DNA of 60,000 nucleotides from Nymphaea colorata. Taxonomy: Eukaryota > Streptophyta > Magnoliopsida > Nymphaeales > Nymphaeaceae. The translations under genes and the position numbers were made by a program. The stretch spans positions 11,072,704 through 11,132,703 of the forward strand of contig NC_045139.1 of NCBI RefSeq assembly GCF_008831285.2, in the 5' to 3' direction. The notes under the pieces were generated by a model. The model was not told the DNA's origin and made no database searches. It saw only the letters and a program-made list of their open reading frames with translations. Shown piece after piece: positions 12,059 to 23,993 of the stretch. Numbering within the stretch: the first letter of the stretch is position 1; each line of letters begins with the position of its first letter.

Positions 12059-13172
12059 CTCATTCTTCAGAGACTCCCCAAGTTTCTCACCGTTGCCTCA
12101 ATAGAAAGCACAGCAGCTAACGTCATATGTTAGATGATCGGTTTGAGCCGAGCCTTCTTTTTCTTCACTTGTACTCCATTCTACTTGATTCTCGTATCCC
12201 TATTTGGTTGGCTAGTTAAAACTTTTGCCCAAATTAATTTTCTGAACATTCTTTTAATAAATAAATTTGAGATGTGATCAAGTAGAATTTAGTAACTAGA
12301 TCGCTTGTGATGGAGTAGAATCCACTTACTCGATACTTGTGATCAAGCAGAACCGAACTACTAAATCTTCCATGTGTACTTTCTCCTTTTCCCTGTTCAT
12401 ATGTACTGTCTTGGAAGTTGCATACCAAAATGTAATGAAATTTTCTCATCGGATGTAACATCAGAACATTTTTCTTTTGTGTTCCGTGTGGAGTATTTAT
12501 TCAATAAGAGTTTATTTGTTCCAATCGTACCCTATAAATATTTAGTTCCATGTTTTCTTTTCCGACCCAACCATATATTTAGTTAATTGGAGGCAAACAA
12601 GTAGTTCATTTAGTTTATAAGAAATGAAGTGGCAAGAATGAAGCTTTCTTTGCTAGCATAAAGACAATTTGTAATTGTAGTGGAGTAGTAAAATCAGAAG
12701 TTTTAGAGGATCTTTTCTTCACGTTCATCTTTTATTTTATCTTACCTTTATTAATGAATAATCAGTTCAATGACGCACCGACTCACGATCTGGTTCACGA
12801 ATAAAAAGAATTAGGGTGCTGTCTAGGTAATGCATGAAAGACAATTCAGGATGCACAGGATGATTGAGATCTCATTAGATCTCTTTGTTGCTACTTTGTT
12901 TTTTTTTTTTTTTGTTTACAAATGCTACGACTCATTCATCTAAATTTTATCATCTTCAATCTCCCAAACCCCTTACATTCGCTGGACAGGGTTAACTGTC
13001 TTGCAACAACCTCCACGGGAAAAGAATCCCCATCTAGATGTCTAGAATTTAGCTGAGTTGGTATCCACTTCGTACGGTTTGTGCAAAACTACCCATTAAT
13101 TCAATTCGCCCAAGCTGCAACAAAACCATTCCCATCATGTTTCGTCTATTGTTCTTCCTTCTTGGCCTGCCT
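12059..13172. other. Convergent intergenic region with 3' ends of both neighbours
   Basis: The TBC gene ends at 12058 and the fucosyltransferase-family gene ends at 13173 on the other strand. A candidate polyadenylation signal AATAAA for the TBC transcript is at 12256-12261. A poly-T run lies near 12899-12914. No further gene was seen. Confidence 0.5.
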
Positions 13173-16100
13173 CTATGAACCTTCAGTTTCACCCTCCCCT
13201 GCAACTGCCCTAACAGTGTTTTCTTCATTCTTCAACTGGCTATTAAGATCATCAATAACATTGTCTGATGGGCACTTGTCTCCTGGATTTGCTGGCGAAA
13301 CCTGACAAAAACACTCTGGCCATGAATTTGTGTAGAACGACTCCGGGCTTATGCGCTTATGCGGCCCACCAAAGTGACTTCTGAATATGACCTTCCTAAC
13401 AGATGCTTCAAATTCAGCCTGGCTAGAGCGGCCCTCTTCCCGAGCAATGAAAACAGGTGCAAGTGCTTTTCTGTCTGGTTGGAGGGTAGTGCGAAAACCA
13501 TAGTACAGGCGATGACCCATCAAGTTGTTGGCGAAGTTGCTTGGGCCATCATAGGTGGGCATGAAGATGTCTGACAGAAGGCACACCATATAATCTACAG
13601 CAGATGCAACTAAGCCATGACCATCTTCATTCATGGCAGCCAATTCCTCCGGAGTTGCAATGCTGCCATGGTTCACAAGATGGGGAAACATAGTCCTCAG
13701 AGGGCGCATGAAGCGATCACCACCAAACAACTCACCAGCAGCCAGATAGATCCGGGTGGAGTTGTCAAATCCCAAAGCACGCAAAATTAGCCCGACCTAC
13801 CACAAGAGCAATGCCTTAGTTGTAATATCCAGGTATGGTCACAGAAAGTCAAGGAGCTTTGGCCACTTTGAATGGATAAAACTACAAGGAGAGATGGAAG
13901 CAATAAGACAAAAACTAACCACTTCCACCCTGAACTAGGAAGGATGTCACCTCATCCATCGAGCCCCTTCAATTGTACTTGGTATATGCAAAACTAGACA
14001 AGTAAAACAGGTTTTATTTTCTTTCTTAAATCCAGGTAGCCACCCTATCTGAAATCTTATGACCAGTTTACTAAATTTTGTGAGTGGAAGATTCTCTAAA
14101 ACGTGCTATGGGGATTGTGATGGTAACTTCTGCACTTACAATTGTGATGATAACTTTTGCACTTACTAATCCCAATTCAAATTACTGTATCCCTCAGAGA
14201 AGTAATCAACAAGATATTAGGGAAATCAGTGAAGATGAAGCAAGCATCATACCTCTTCAGGAGTTAATGGACACTTCCCAATGGCTCTTCTTTCACTGTA
14301 AACAAGAGTTTTGTTGGCGAAATTTTTCTGTCGATATTCCCGCAGGATCTTTTGTTCTTCAGGGTTAAATATGTCCAAGCATCTGAAACGTATAATATAC
14401 AAGAATCACGAACAGTAAGCCTGGTGTCTAGCAGTGCTAAAACTAGTTGTGCTCATCTTGACAAGGTACTTTCAAGAAAGAAGAAGCACCATACAAGTCC
14501 CTAGAGTCAACCCCAAATTCCTAACAGGATTAGGAGCCACATAAAGGAAAACCCACTTAGTTATAGAAACACCTAAGCACTTAGATGGATACCTAAATTA
14601 AACTAATGCAAACCAAGTAGAAACAGTATCGGAGCCTGGCCTAAATAAAAGAGCACCTCATACAGCAACATTCAACACCAAATAGAAGCATGGAAAGTGA
14701 CTTACCCAGCAAAGGCAAGCATATCCATTTCAAAACGTAGATGTATTGACATAAAGTGGCCCTGTGCACGAAGCCTATTCACAATTGCACTGCTCAGTTT
14801 CATTATATTTGGCTTAAACCTTAAAGCATGAAAATTGACTCTGCATCTAAGTCGCTGGTATTCTGGATGATCAATCTCTTCTGCCAATCTGTGTGAAAAG
14901 GGAGTCAGATAAATAGCACCGTGCTCCTTCATCTTCTCCAATGCATCTGTTGTATACCAACTGACTGGAGCATCCCTAGGAGGACGGAGCTGCAGCAAGG
15001 GCCATTTTGGAATGACTTGGAATGCAAAGCAAAGTACACTTAAGTCAAATCCTGTTAAGATGATCAAGTTATTCTACCTGAAAAGGCTTCAGCTTTTTTT
15101 TCTTTTTCCCAGAAGCAATTTCTGGCAGACTGTGCACGACCCGTATATCAAACTTAAGAGATGAAATAAAATGCTCAACATCATAGATATCTGAAAAGCC
15201 ACTGCATAAAACAGCACTGAATTATCTGACTGTGAACTCTGGTAGCAAATAGGTAGAAGAAAATTCAAGACATCAGCCATAAGCACTCCATTTGTCGATA
15301 GATCTTATTAAGTGCAGATCAACAATTAAACCTCAGAAGAAAATTTTAAGAAAATATACTCGTACAAAAACCTCAAAAAAATTAACCATACAAAATAAAT
15401 GAACTGGGACATAGGTAATCAGCAGAAATATTTTCATCATCTGGAATGCCAGATGAAGAGTTTAACTGGTTTAACAACAAATGATATGCACATGTCAACA
15501 TTTTCAGAACCTTGACAGTCTTCAGAAGCCAAACATGCAAGTGCAGGAAATCATTCAACATTGAAATCTAGCAAAGGGACCAAAAATTCAGCATGATAGG
15601 ATTTATACAAAACATGTTAATTAAGTCACCTATATATTGTAACATCAAACAATAACAAATTCATGACGTAACTGATCATAGTCAGAAGACAGACACAGAT
15701 TGGTCAAAGCCCTAATTGAGACTAATCAGTTTGGGTTGATCAACATCGGTCTCCAGAACATAGAGAAGCATGCCAATTGAAGTGCCGAAAAGGTAACAGA
15801 TATGTAATGCTATTATGAACCAAGTAAAACCTTCTATGTATACCTATAATAGGTTGAAGAGAAAGCACTCTGCAAACAAAACAAAAAGAGTAGGGGAGAA
15901 AAAAAGCAACACCAATTTCAAAGATATTTTCTAAAGAAACAAAAGAAAAACAAATAAAACTTACTGTCAACAACTGGTCCTTGGCTAATCAACCAGGCCC
16001 ATCAACTAGCCCATCAAACTGGGACCTACCTATCCTATACCCATGGAATTGTCGATGGCCTGCCCCTGCTAATGCCGACCACAAAGAGGTCTTCCATTCA

Positions 16101-16257
16101 CTTCCCAAGGTGTCACATGAACACATGAACATCATAAAATGGGTACTGCAATATGCTGACATGGCTGGACATAGGTGCAGGTACTAGACACAACAATGTA
16201 TTATTTATTTTGTTGGTATATACTTCAGAAATGAATATAGTATTGCTTTTTTTAACC

Positions 16258-16293
<36 letters not shown>

Positions 16294-19200
16294 GCAGCAT
16301 AGTGCATAGAAAGATCAAGCATAAACATGCCTTTCATGCTTGTTTGCTCTTGCCTCTCGTTATGATGATGCATATATAATATGGTTGACTGATGATAACT
16401 AGCTTACATTAGTCTTACGGCGGGTGTAATATTACCACTACAAAATGTTGGTCAACCTCCACCTCAAACAAGAAGTCAAGAACATGAGAAACATGTTATA
16501 AAAATTCATTGATTTTCAAGTGGAGGACCCAGGCTTGAGTTATCAACACGTGGTTGTTGTTTTACCTCTCTTCTTTACCTCTTCAATTAAAATAAGCATC
16601 TTTTTCTTCATCTGCAGGGTTCTTAGTTTTCCTTGCCACCTTTTGCTTGAACTTCCTTTGTACTTTCTTCACGTTCCTTTTTTCTATTTTCACATCATGG
16701 AACACCAACATAACTCGACAAGTTTCTTTCCCTCCTCTTCCAGTTACCTCACCAATTTATTTTCCTATCCAGCATTGGAAAAGAAGGAACGTAGATTGAT
16801 GGCATTCTGTTACCATTTCGTAGTGCCTTTTTGCTGAGCTTCCATGAAAACTACATCCATCTATTTGCATGGACTAAATATTATCTGGGTATGTAAATTC
16901 ACCAAATCCTCAATTAACATTTTTAACTTTAATCCTCCCTCCTGAACTCAAGTGCAACCAGAAACCCCACACATATCTATTGAAGAGTCAGGGTTTGATC
17001 TAAGCCTGGGCACCGGGCCGGGCCGCCGCCGGGTACCCGGCCCGGCTTGGGCCCGGGCTCGGGCCTTGAAATAAAACTTAACGGGCCCATTTTATCGGGC
17101 CCGGCCCGGTTAATTACTGGGCCGGGCTCGGGCTTGAGAGTGTGTTCGTCAATGGCCCGAGAAGCCCGACACTCGACAGCAGCTTTAAAAAAAAAAATCA
17201 AGAAAATGATCTTAGGCACAACCTTCGTTTTCATTCTCATTTTTTCTTCCGTCACTCGTTCTCCTCTACTCCGCTGCTCTGCAAGAGCAGCATACTGGTT
17301 TCCTACTTTCCTTCAACAGTTGGAATGCCTCCTCTGGTCCTCTCCATCTCCATCAGCTCGTCCTCTCCATCAGTGACTGGAATGAGAAGAAGAGCATGAA
17401 AACCTCTTGATGCAGGCTCTAAAACCCTTTGTTCGCCTACTTGCCGGAACCTTCTACTCCAGCCACCGCTGCTTCTTGTCCACCTTCTTCTCCATCGATG
17501 GTACTCACTGGTGACCGGACGGCCATCCATTCTCAGTCCCCCATGGCAGACCTTGGAGCCCTACGCCAACCTCCCAGACGATGTTGAAGGGAACCCCAGG
17601 AACCTCGTGCCCTCACCGTGGCTGGCCCCAATCATGGCCCTTCTCAATGGGTTGCCGGAAATGGAGCATCCCCTTGATGAATTCTTGATGGGCCGGGCTG
17701 GGCCTCGGGTATAAACCAAAGCTCGAGGCCCATTATTTCACAGGCCTGGCCCGGCCCGAAAGCTTTAACGGGCTTCCGTTTGGGCATCTTTTTCGGGCCG
17801 GGCTGGCCCGGCCCGACCCGATGCCCAGCCCTAGTTTGATCTACCCAAAATATCCACCATATACGCTCATATATCAGAAAATGAGTCTAATGCTTCCTAA
17901 CCAGCTCTCATGCCACATCCAACTAGTTACAAACTTAAAGAATAAATATGGATATAGCACCACAAGAAATAGAATGCAAGTTCTGAAAACTAACAACATT
18001 AACTGCATTTAACCAGACATGCTTTCTTTGGTGGCCAAATCCACAGATGTTCTACAGTTACTGACCACATTTCAAGACAAATGAAATGGGAACTCAATTA
18101 GTTTGCCTACACACCACTGGTATTTCAATAGTAAACACCTCCTTCAAATGGCAACATCATATAACGAAACATCAACTAGTGTTTCAATAGCAAACACCTT
18201 CTTCAAATAGCAACATCATATGACTAAATATCTCTCACCTTACAACAGAATGCCCCAGTGGGGTTCAGAACACAAATTGACAATTCTTCTTCATAAGAAA
18301 ATATCATCACAAACAATGAATACACCATATAAGTATTTATATCCTTCAAACAACTTGAGAATCACTAAATATATATGAATGCATGTGATACCTCTCGTCG
18401 TGCCAGTAGTAATTGGCATCCAGGTCAGGAAGCACAAGTGTAGCATTCATTATTCGTGCAGCAAGAACAGCATTACATATCTACAAAATAAAAAAGGACC
18501 CACAAGAGTCAAGCATAGTCCTGAAAATATCATAACTTTGTTCCAACGCTAGCAGCTAGCGAATGACCTCTTGAAAGGAAGTTTATGACATTAAAATGTG
18601 AGAAAACTAAAAAAACAAGATGGATAAAAATATTAAAATGCATAACTGACTCATCCCATGGTCTTCTTACTTCAAAACCATTTTGTGATCTTAAAAATGG
18701 AAAAATGCAAAACATAATTTTATAAATGTCAAACAGACTATTCGATTAAACTAGAATATTAGATAGTCAAGAAGGTGGATATAAGTATGGTACATGGAAA
18801 GCTCGTCCAAACTCATCATTTTCTATCAGTAACATAAGGAAAATAGGTCGACAGTTTTTGTCATACGTTTCTAGGAAAGAAGAACACCAGGAAGTAATTA
18901 AAGGAGCTTCTCATGGAATCTCAGATACTTCAAAATTATTAACCAAAATTTTTAAGGAAGACAAAAGAAGAAAGTCGTCACTAGCACCAAAATTCAGATT
19001 AAACTCAGAGAGAGATAGAGAGAGAGAGAGACCGCAGTCCGCTGTTGATTTAGGCCGCCATTACAACGAACCTTCAAGTACCCATTGCTTTCAGCTGGAG
19101 GAGCTGTCAAAATAACACACCAACTCACTTATATCGATCAACTGAATATAAGGCATATTTGCATCTTGTGTTAGCAATTTGCTGACTCTAGATAAACCGC

Positions 19201-20179
19201 AGACTAAGTACGTACGGTGCCAGTTGGACCTTGGGGCAGATGATGGCCTCCAACCATCAGAAGCAGCGGTTCTCCAGAGCTTATTCACATCAATCTGGTC
19301 ATAAACAACCAAAAGTACGTTGAGAAATGTTAGGGTCATGGAAGAGCGAGAACATAAAGATCGTCTGAGTGGAGTCCCTAAAAACAACCAAAACAAGTTG
19401 GGAACAAGAAGCAGGACAATAACAATTCTTGCATCCAGAGCACGAAGTGCTAGACCGTTTTGCCTGATTATTATTCAGTTTCTATCAAGGGACCTCTTGA
19501 TGTTAGAGAGACTAAAAAGAAGATGACACATACCCGAATACACGGATTAAAAAAATTCTACTGTCACTGAAATTTTCGAGATGTTATCGTACTATTAGCA
19601 AGGCGATTCATTTAATTATCATAGTGTCACTGAGTTTTTTTTAGTTTCATCTTTTAAAAAAAGCACTTTCTATTTTTTGCGTTCGTTTTTATTTGTCATA
19701 TATAGTTGCGAGATCTTTCTATCTGTGACGAGATTCGTAACGTACGCCTTCAACCGCGGCAACTAGTCGAATTAATTAAAGCTGATAGCTGCCACTCTTC
19801 TTCATCTGGCCGCATCGCAGTTTCCATTTCTCCTCCAATTTCCACGACAGAAATCCGGGCTCAACGAAGCGCAGAAATGTCAATGCCGTAGTATTAACAG
19901 CAGAAAACTCGAAACCCGGGAGCCCAACAAAACAACAAGAACGAAAAACAAAACCAGAATGGAGAAGAAGCAAAAGAGAATGACCGAAGGGAAACAGGAA
20001 GGCGCTACCTCTGGTGGGGAGCTCAAGCCCGTTTCCTTGATGGTGGAGAAGAGAGAGATCGTGCAGATCAGGAGGACGATAAGCGCCACCGACAATCGGC
20101 CCGCAAGAACCTTCATCCCGCCGCTCAATTGCTTCAGATGCCGCTGCCCTCCCACTCCACCTCCTCTCCTCCCGAACAT
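13173..20179 (-). CDS. O-fucosyltransferase family protein (GT106-type), 8 exons
   Basis: Exons from 5' to 3' on the minus strand: 20179-20009, 19294-19216, 19103-19033, 18480-18392, 15201-15078, 14989-14706, 14382-14253 and 13796-13173. They total 1572 nt in frame, or 523 residues. Residues about 29-48 form one hydrophobic anchor after a short basic N-terminus, as expected of a Golgi type II membrane protein. Family landmarks follow in order: VRCNGGLNQQRTAICNAVLAARI, LVLPDLDANYYWHD, IYDVEHFI, LRPPRDAPVSWYTTDALEKM, QRLRCRVNFHALRF, then IHLRFEMDMLAF with the HxR and acidic residues near 261-267. CPLTPEEVGLILRALGF and ELFGGDRFMRPLRTMFPHLV follow. Members of this plant family move deoxysugars from GDP-fucose or related donors; some act on RG-I pectin. 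Donor and acceptor of this one are unknown. The C-terminus is acidic and likely flexible. The fifth intron (about 3.2 kb) holds a hAT element. Confidence 0.93.
16262..16291. repeat. TA microsatellite in fucosyltransferase intron 5
   Basis: About 15 TA steps lie inside the long intron between exons 4 and 5 of the minus-strand gene. Confidence 0.9.
17001..17833. mobile_element. hAT-like element, 833 bp, in an intron
   Basis: The 8-bp target duplication GTTTGATC is at 16993-17000 and 17834-17841. Terminal inverted repeats read TAAGCCTGGGCACCGGG on the left and TAGGGCTGGGCATCGGG inward from the right, close to the CAGGGCTGGGCA-type ends of plant hAT elements. Both subterminal zones are packed with GGGCC/CCCGG words. 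The interior (about 17150-17700) has normal-looking, moderately GC-rich sequence that could be a captured gene fragment. No transposase was seen. Frames of up to 109 codons here were not recognised. Confidence 0.85.
19007..19032 (-). repeat. CT-rich tract directly at a splice donor
   Basis: On the minus strand the intron after exon 3 of the fucosyltransferase gene begins GTCTCTCTCTCTC. The donor GT is thus part of a (CT)n microsatellite rather than a GTRAGT consensus. The exon junction is supported by frame and by family sequence on both sides. Confidence 0.7.
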
Positions 20180-20421
20180 GTCCCCTGCCCTGAGATCACA
20201 CAAAATTTTGCCCTAATCAACCTCTCATGAAACCAGAAAACGGAGACTTAACACCAGGAACCTCCGCATTCCTGCTCTGAGGCAAATCCTTACCTCCTCA
20301 TCCTTCCCCGTCCTACAGCAATGGCTTCCCGGCGTTAACAGATTGCTGTTCGTATTGAACGAGATATCCGCCTAGCTTGAGGATTGCTCCACATGAACGA
20401 GAGATAGAGAGAGAGCGCGCG

Positions 20422-20468
<47 letters not shown>

Positions 20469-20520
20469 GTGATGCACCGAGGCACCCGTTCCTCTGCAAC
20501 TTCACTGAGAATTTCCGCGT
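20180..20520 (-). promoter_or_regulatory. Promoter and leader region of the fucosyltransferase-family gene
   Basis: This lies upstream of the ATG at 20179 on the minus strand. It contains a (GA)n run at about 20425-20462, read as (TC)n in the direction of transcription. Such pyrimidine-rich tracts are common near plant transcription starts. No clear TATA box was identified. An in-frame TTG at 20203 precedes the ATG; the ATG was chosen because it gives a normal anchor length. Confidence 0.4.
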
Positions 20521-20927
20521 CCTTCCAATTTTATATATTAGAGGAATATTGTATAAGATCCAGATCTTTGTTCATAATGTTTAGGAGTCCGTCTTTCAGG
20601 ATAATGGAACTGACCCTATTTGCTCGTGAGTTGATAAATAACAAAAGTTTTCTTAACCATCCAACCGTAGTATGGATTGAACAGTCTCAACTGATTTTAA
20701 GAAACCAGAATCATCGTTAAAAATATATATATATATAAACCACGTGAACCAAGAGTGTCGATTGAAGGAGTATTGTTTTTCTTTTATATATTTTAATCTT
20801 ATATGAATTCAACGGTTTTGATGAGATGGCTTTACAAAATCAAATATACTATTCAATTATATATATATATAACAGCTGTGCTCCAATAAAGCATTTTTAT
20901 ATAAATTCTCATTTTTGAAGGAACACA

Positions 20928-20989
<62 letters not shown>

Positions 20990-21770
20990 GTCACAATTCT
21001 TAAAAATTATGAAACAAGAGCAGAAATAACACCTACAATTTTTATCAATATAATCTTTTACCACAAACTTTTGAGCGGCATATAGGATCGATAAAAATGA
21101 AAAAGATATACGTAATTTTAACGTAAAATAACCTTGAAAAATTACAGGTAACATTGTTTATTTTCAAATTAACAAGAGTTTAATATTTAGTAATTTTTAT
21201 GAAAGGTATCTTCTTTATTAACAATTTACAAAGGTGATTTGCTTTTTCGAAATTATAAGTAAAAGATGAATACGAAAAAAAAAAAATTATCCCCTAGGAA
21301 AAATGTACGAATTAAAAGGGTACTCAGTATGTATCTTTCGTTGGGATGCATGGACATTTTTCAAAAATGATAAAATTAAAAAGACGTACTTATTTTTTGA
21401 TGTTCCAAAATGAAGAATTGAACCCAACCAACATTTTGGTGCATAAATCAGATTTTGTAAGCGAAAGACATTTCGCATCCTTCATCAAATCCAGTTTATA
21501 CTTCAAAATACGATTTTTGAGTTGATTAATCTAATGTTTCTTCACTTATAAACTTAATGAATATATTCATTTTGCGTAACAAAATAATAGATATAAGGTA
21601 TTGGTTGAGGTCACCGAACTCTGAGTTGAGATGTCATTTTCGTAGCATTGCAACCGAAATTACATATTTTACGAAAACCATGTAATATTCCAAATAATTT
21701 TGTTTCATGTGAGCGAGAGGATTATGACCCATTTCTTCGAAAGGAACCAGAAGGCCTTTCCGTTGTCTTA
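20520..21770. other. AT-rich spacer with TA microsatellites
   Basis: No gene was recognised. A long TA run lies at about 20932-20986, with a shorter one near 20860-20872. The 81-codon minus-strand frame across the TA run (repeating Tyr-Ile) is a simple-repeat artefact. Confidence 0.55.
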
Positions 21771-22317
21771 TAGCAGGGCTGTACATGAGTTCAGTCGTGT
21801 TCTAGTTGGCCAAATTCGAGCTCGACTCAGAAAACTCGAGTTAGTTCAGCTTGACTTGATGATGCAAGGTCGAGTTCAAACTTGACTCGTTTAACTTGTT
21901 TATATTAAGCATGTTTCGTTTCTTTATTAACTCGGCTACTTGTTTAACTATTTTCTCATTACAATTGGTTGAGCTAAGTTGAGTTTAAACGAGTCGAGTT
22001 CTTGCAACTCAAACTCGATTCGTTTAACAATCGAGCACATATTTGAATTTGAGCTTGACTAATTTATAAATAAATCGAGTTCGAGTTAAGTTTTGATGAG
22101 CTCCAGTCTCATTAAATGAGTCTAGCCCGATTAAATTTAAAAAAATATATTTTAAATATAAAATAATATATAAATATAATTAATTAAAATAATATATATA
22201 TATTTATATTTATATATTTTAAAAACCATTTATCGGGCCCACTTGGGCTGGCCCCCTTTTCTCGGGCCCTAGTCGAGTCGGGTACCCGGTGGCGGCCTGG
22301 TCTGCTGCTCAGCCTTA
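21771..22317. mobile_element. Decayed hAT-like remnant(s)
   Basis: The left edge reads TAGCAGGGCTGTACATGAG, like a hAT end, followed by many GAGTCGAG/CTCGAG words. The right edge is rich in CGGGCC and ends GCTGCTCAGCCTTA, which resembles an inward-facing TAAGGCTGAGC end. The two ends belong to different subfamilies, and no convincing target duplication was found. This is probably two overlapping remnants around an AT-rich core. Confidence 0.4.
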
Positions 22318-22433
22318 GTTAGGGCAAAAGCTCGTGGACAGTCAGTCTTTCTATTTTGATCTCCTGTGGCTTCAATCCTTTATGTTACGAAAAGAAGAGG
22401 GGGGCACGCCCTATAGCATAGCAGGGCGCTTAC

Positions 22434-22723
22434 CTTGAAGCACTACAAAACAATTATGGGCCCAATGGGATGAGAGAGAGAGGAAGCTTCAGCCTTCACT
22501 CAGGCAGAGAAATGAAGAAGTGGAAAAAAAGAACAAGCCAGGGAACAGATTGAGAGAGCACAAAAGAATAAACAAAAAGACAAAGAACGTAGCCTGTACA
22601 GCCAACGCTTATGGAAAGAAAAAGACGGACAATGAAAGGACGAAACTTGTGGGGAGGGCTGGAAGGAGAAACTCAAGAAAGAAAGAGAGACTCACCAGTG
22701 AAGAAGAAAGCTAAGGCTGCCAT
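22434..22723 (-). CDS. Possible 5' exons of a minus-strand gene, truncated
   Basis: On the minus strand an ATG at 22723 opens MAALAFFFT and meets a good donor (ACTG|GTGAGT) at 22696. About 250 nt downstream, TTTTGTAG is followed by a 9-nt segment and GTAAGC (22442-22434), which would be a 9-nt micro-exon in frame (VLQ). Nothing recognisable follows before the hAT remnant that ends at 22317. This could be the promoter end of a gene cut off by transposon insertion, or chance. The product is unknown. Confidence 0.22.
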
Positions 22724-23775
22724 GGCGGTCGCTAATTCTCTTACGACGTCCCTTGCAGACGTGGGTACGTAGGAGGACGGGAGAGGAAGAGAGATCTGAG
22801 CTTGTGAAAGAGAAAGGTAAGGAAACATGCCTGAGATCTCTTCCAAACATAGCCCAAGTGACAATAATCAGGCAACTTTTCTTTCTGAAACGCTCCGTAT
22901 TCTATTTACTTATTTTCATCTCAAGCCAATATTGACTTTCATGTTATTATAGCAAATGTAACTGTTGGAACATCGCCATCAAAGCCGCCTCTTAGATAAT
23001 GAAGGCTAAAACTAACACGTCAGAGTAAATTACATCGATTATCTTTAAATAAGTTATAGATGTCAACTATGCAAATTATAGTGTTTCATAAATCAAATTA
23101 TATGACTGTGGTCACAATATGTTTTTTTTTTTTTTTTAAAAAAAAGTGAGTGGTTCATTCCACCGCCTCTAAGAGAGGCCACCGGCCCCCTTTCTTCGTG
23201 TTTGATTTATGGGTTTACAAAGCATGCTTTGGAATCTTTTACGGTTTAGAAATAAAGCACACTAAGACGTGACAGTGACCATTTCAAAATTTGAGCACGA
23301 ATCCTCAAAGGAGCCGAACCACCTTGTCGCCGAGTACATTACCGCCCATCGGAGTAGCGTATATGTATTTGATTTAAAAGAATAATGTCTAGAAAGAATA
23401 TTATAAGGTTTCAAAAGTCCATTTTATTTTAAGGTCTCAAAAATCAATATTCTCAAGTTCTTGAGACAACATGATTTGGAACTTTGTGTTTTTTTTTTTT
23501 TTACTTGGCAGAAAATAAGGGATCCACATCATGAAAGATGCAACACCTTACAACAGGTATTGAGAGAAAGGGTCGTCCTGGCCTTGGCAGAAAAAACAGG
23601 GAACACGTTTCAATTGACCGCAAGATCTGATCTACCACTATAAATTTACGGCAAAAGACACCCTTACAGTAATTCCATACCCAGCTGCAGCTGGCTAAAT
23701 AAATGTCTTGTTCTTAGGTTTTATAAGCTTAAAAAGATATTTAGAAAATTTAAAATCAATTAATATATATATATA

Positions 23776-23847
23776 GTGAGATTGGCTGCTCCATGAAGAT
23801 TGATCAATCTTATAGAAAAGACAAAAGATACTTAAAAGAACCGGTCT

Positions 23848-23905
<58 letters not shown>

Positions 23906-23993
23906 CTAATATAGTAGTGAGATTGTTTGCTCCATGAAGATTGATAAATCTTATAGAAAAGACAAAAGATACTTGAAAGAACCGATCTCAAGA
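23776..23993. repeat. Direct repeat of about 77 bp flanking a TA tract
   Basis: A segment beginning GTGAGATTG and containing CTCCATGAAGATTGAT starts at 23776 and again at 23917 (141-bp spacing), with a few substitutions. The long TA microsatellite lies between the copies. Confidence 0.8.

Noticed and set aside
15078-15190. Acceptor at 15191 (TTTTCAG) for exon 5 of the fucosyltransferase gene, needing a micro-exon upstream
   Set aside because: The upstream acceptor (ATGCAG before 15201) joins exon 4 directly in frame and gives the expected SGFSDIYDVEHF sequence.
20909-21154. 81-codon minus-strand frame with repeating Tyr-Ile
   Set aside because: It is a translation of a TA microsatellite.
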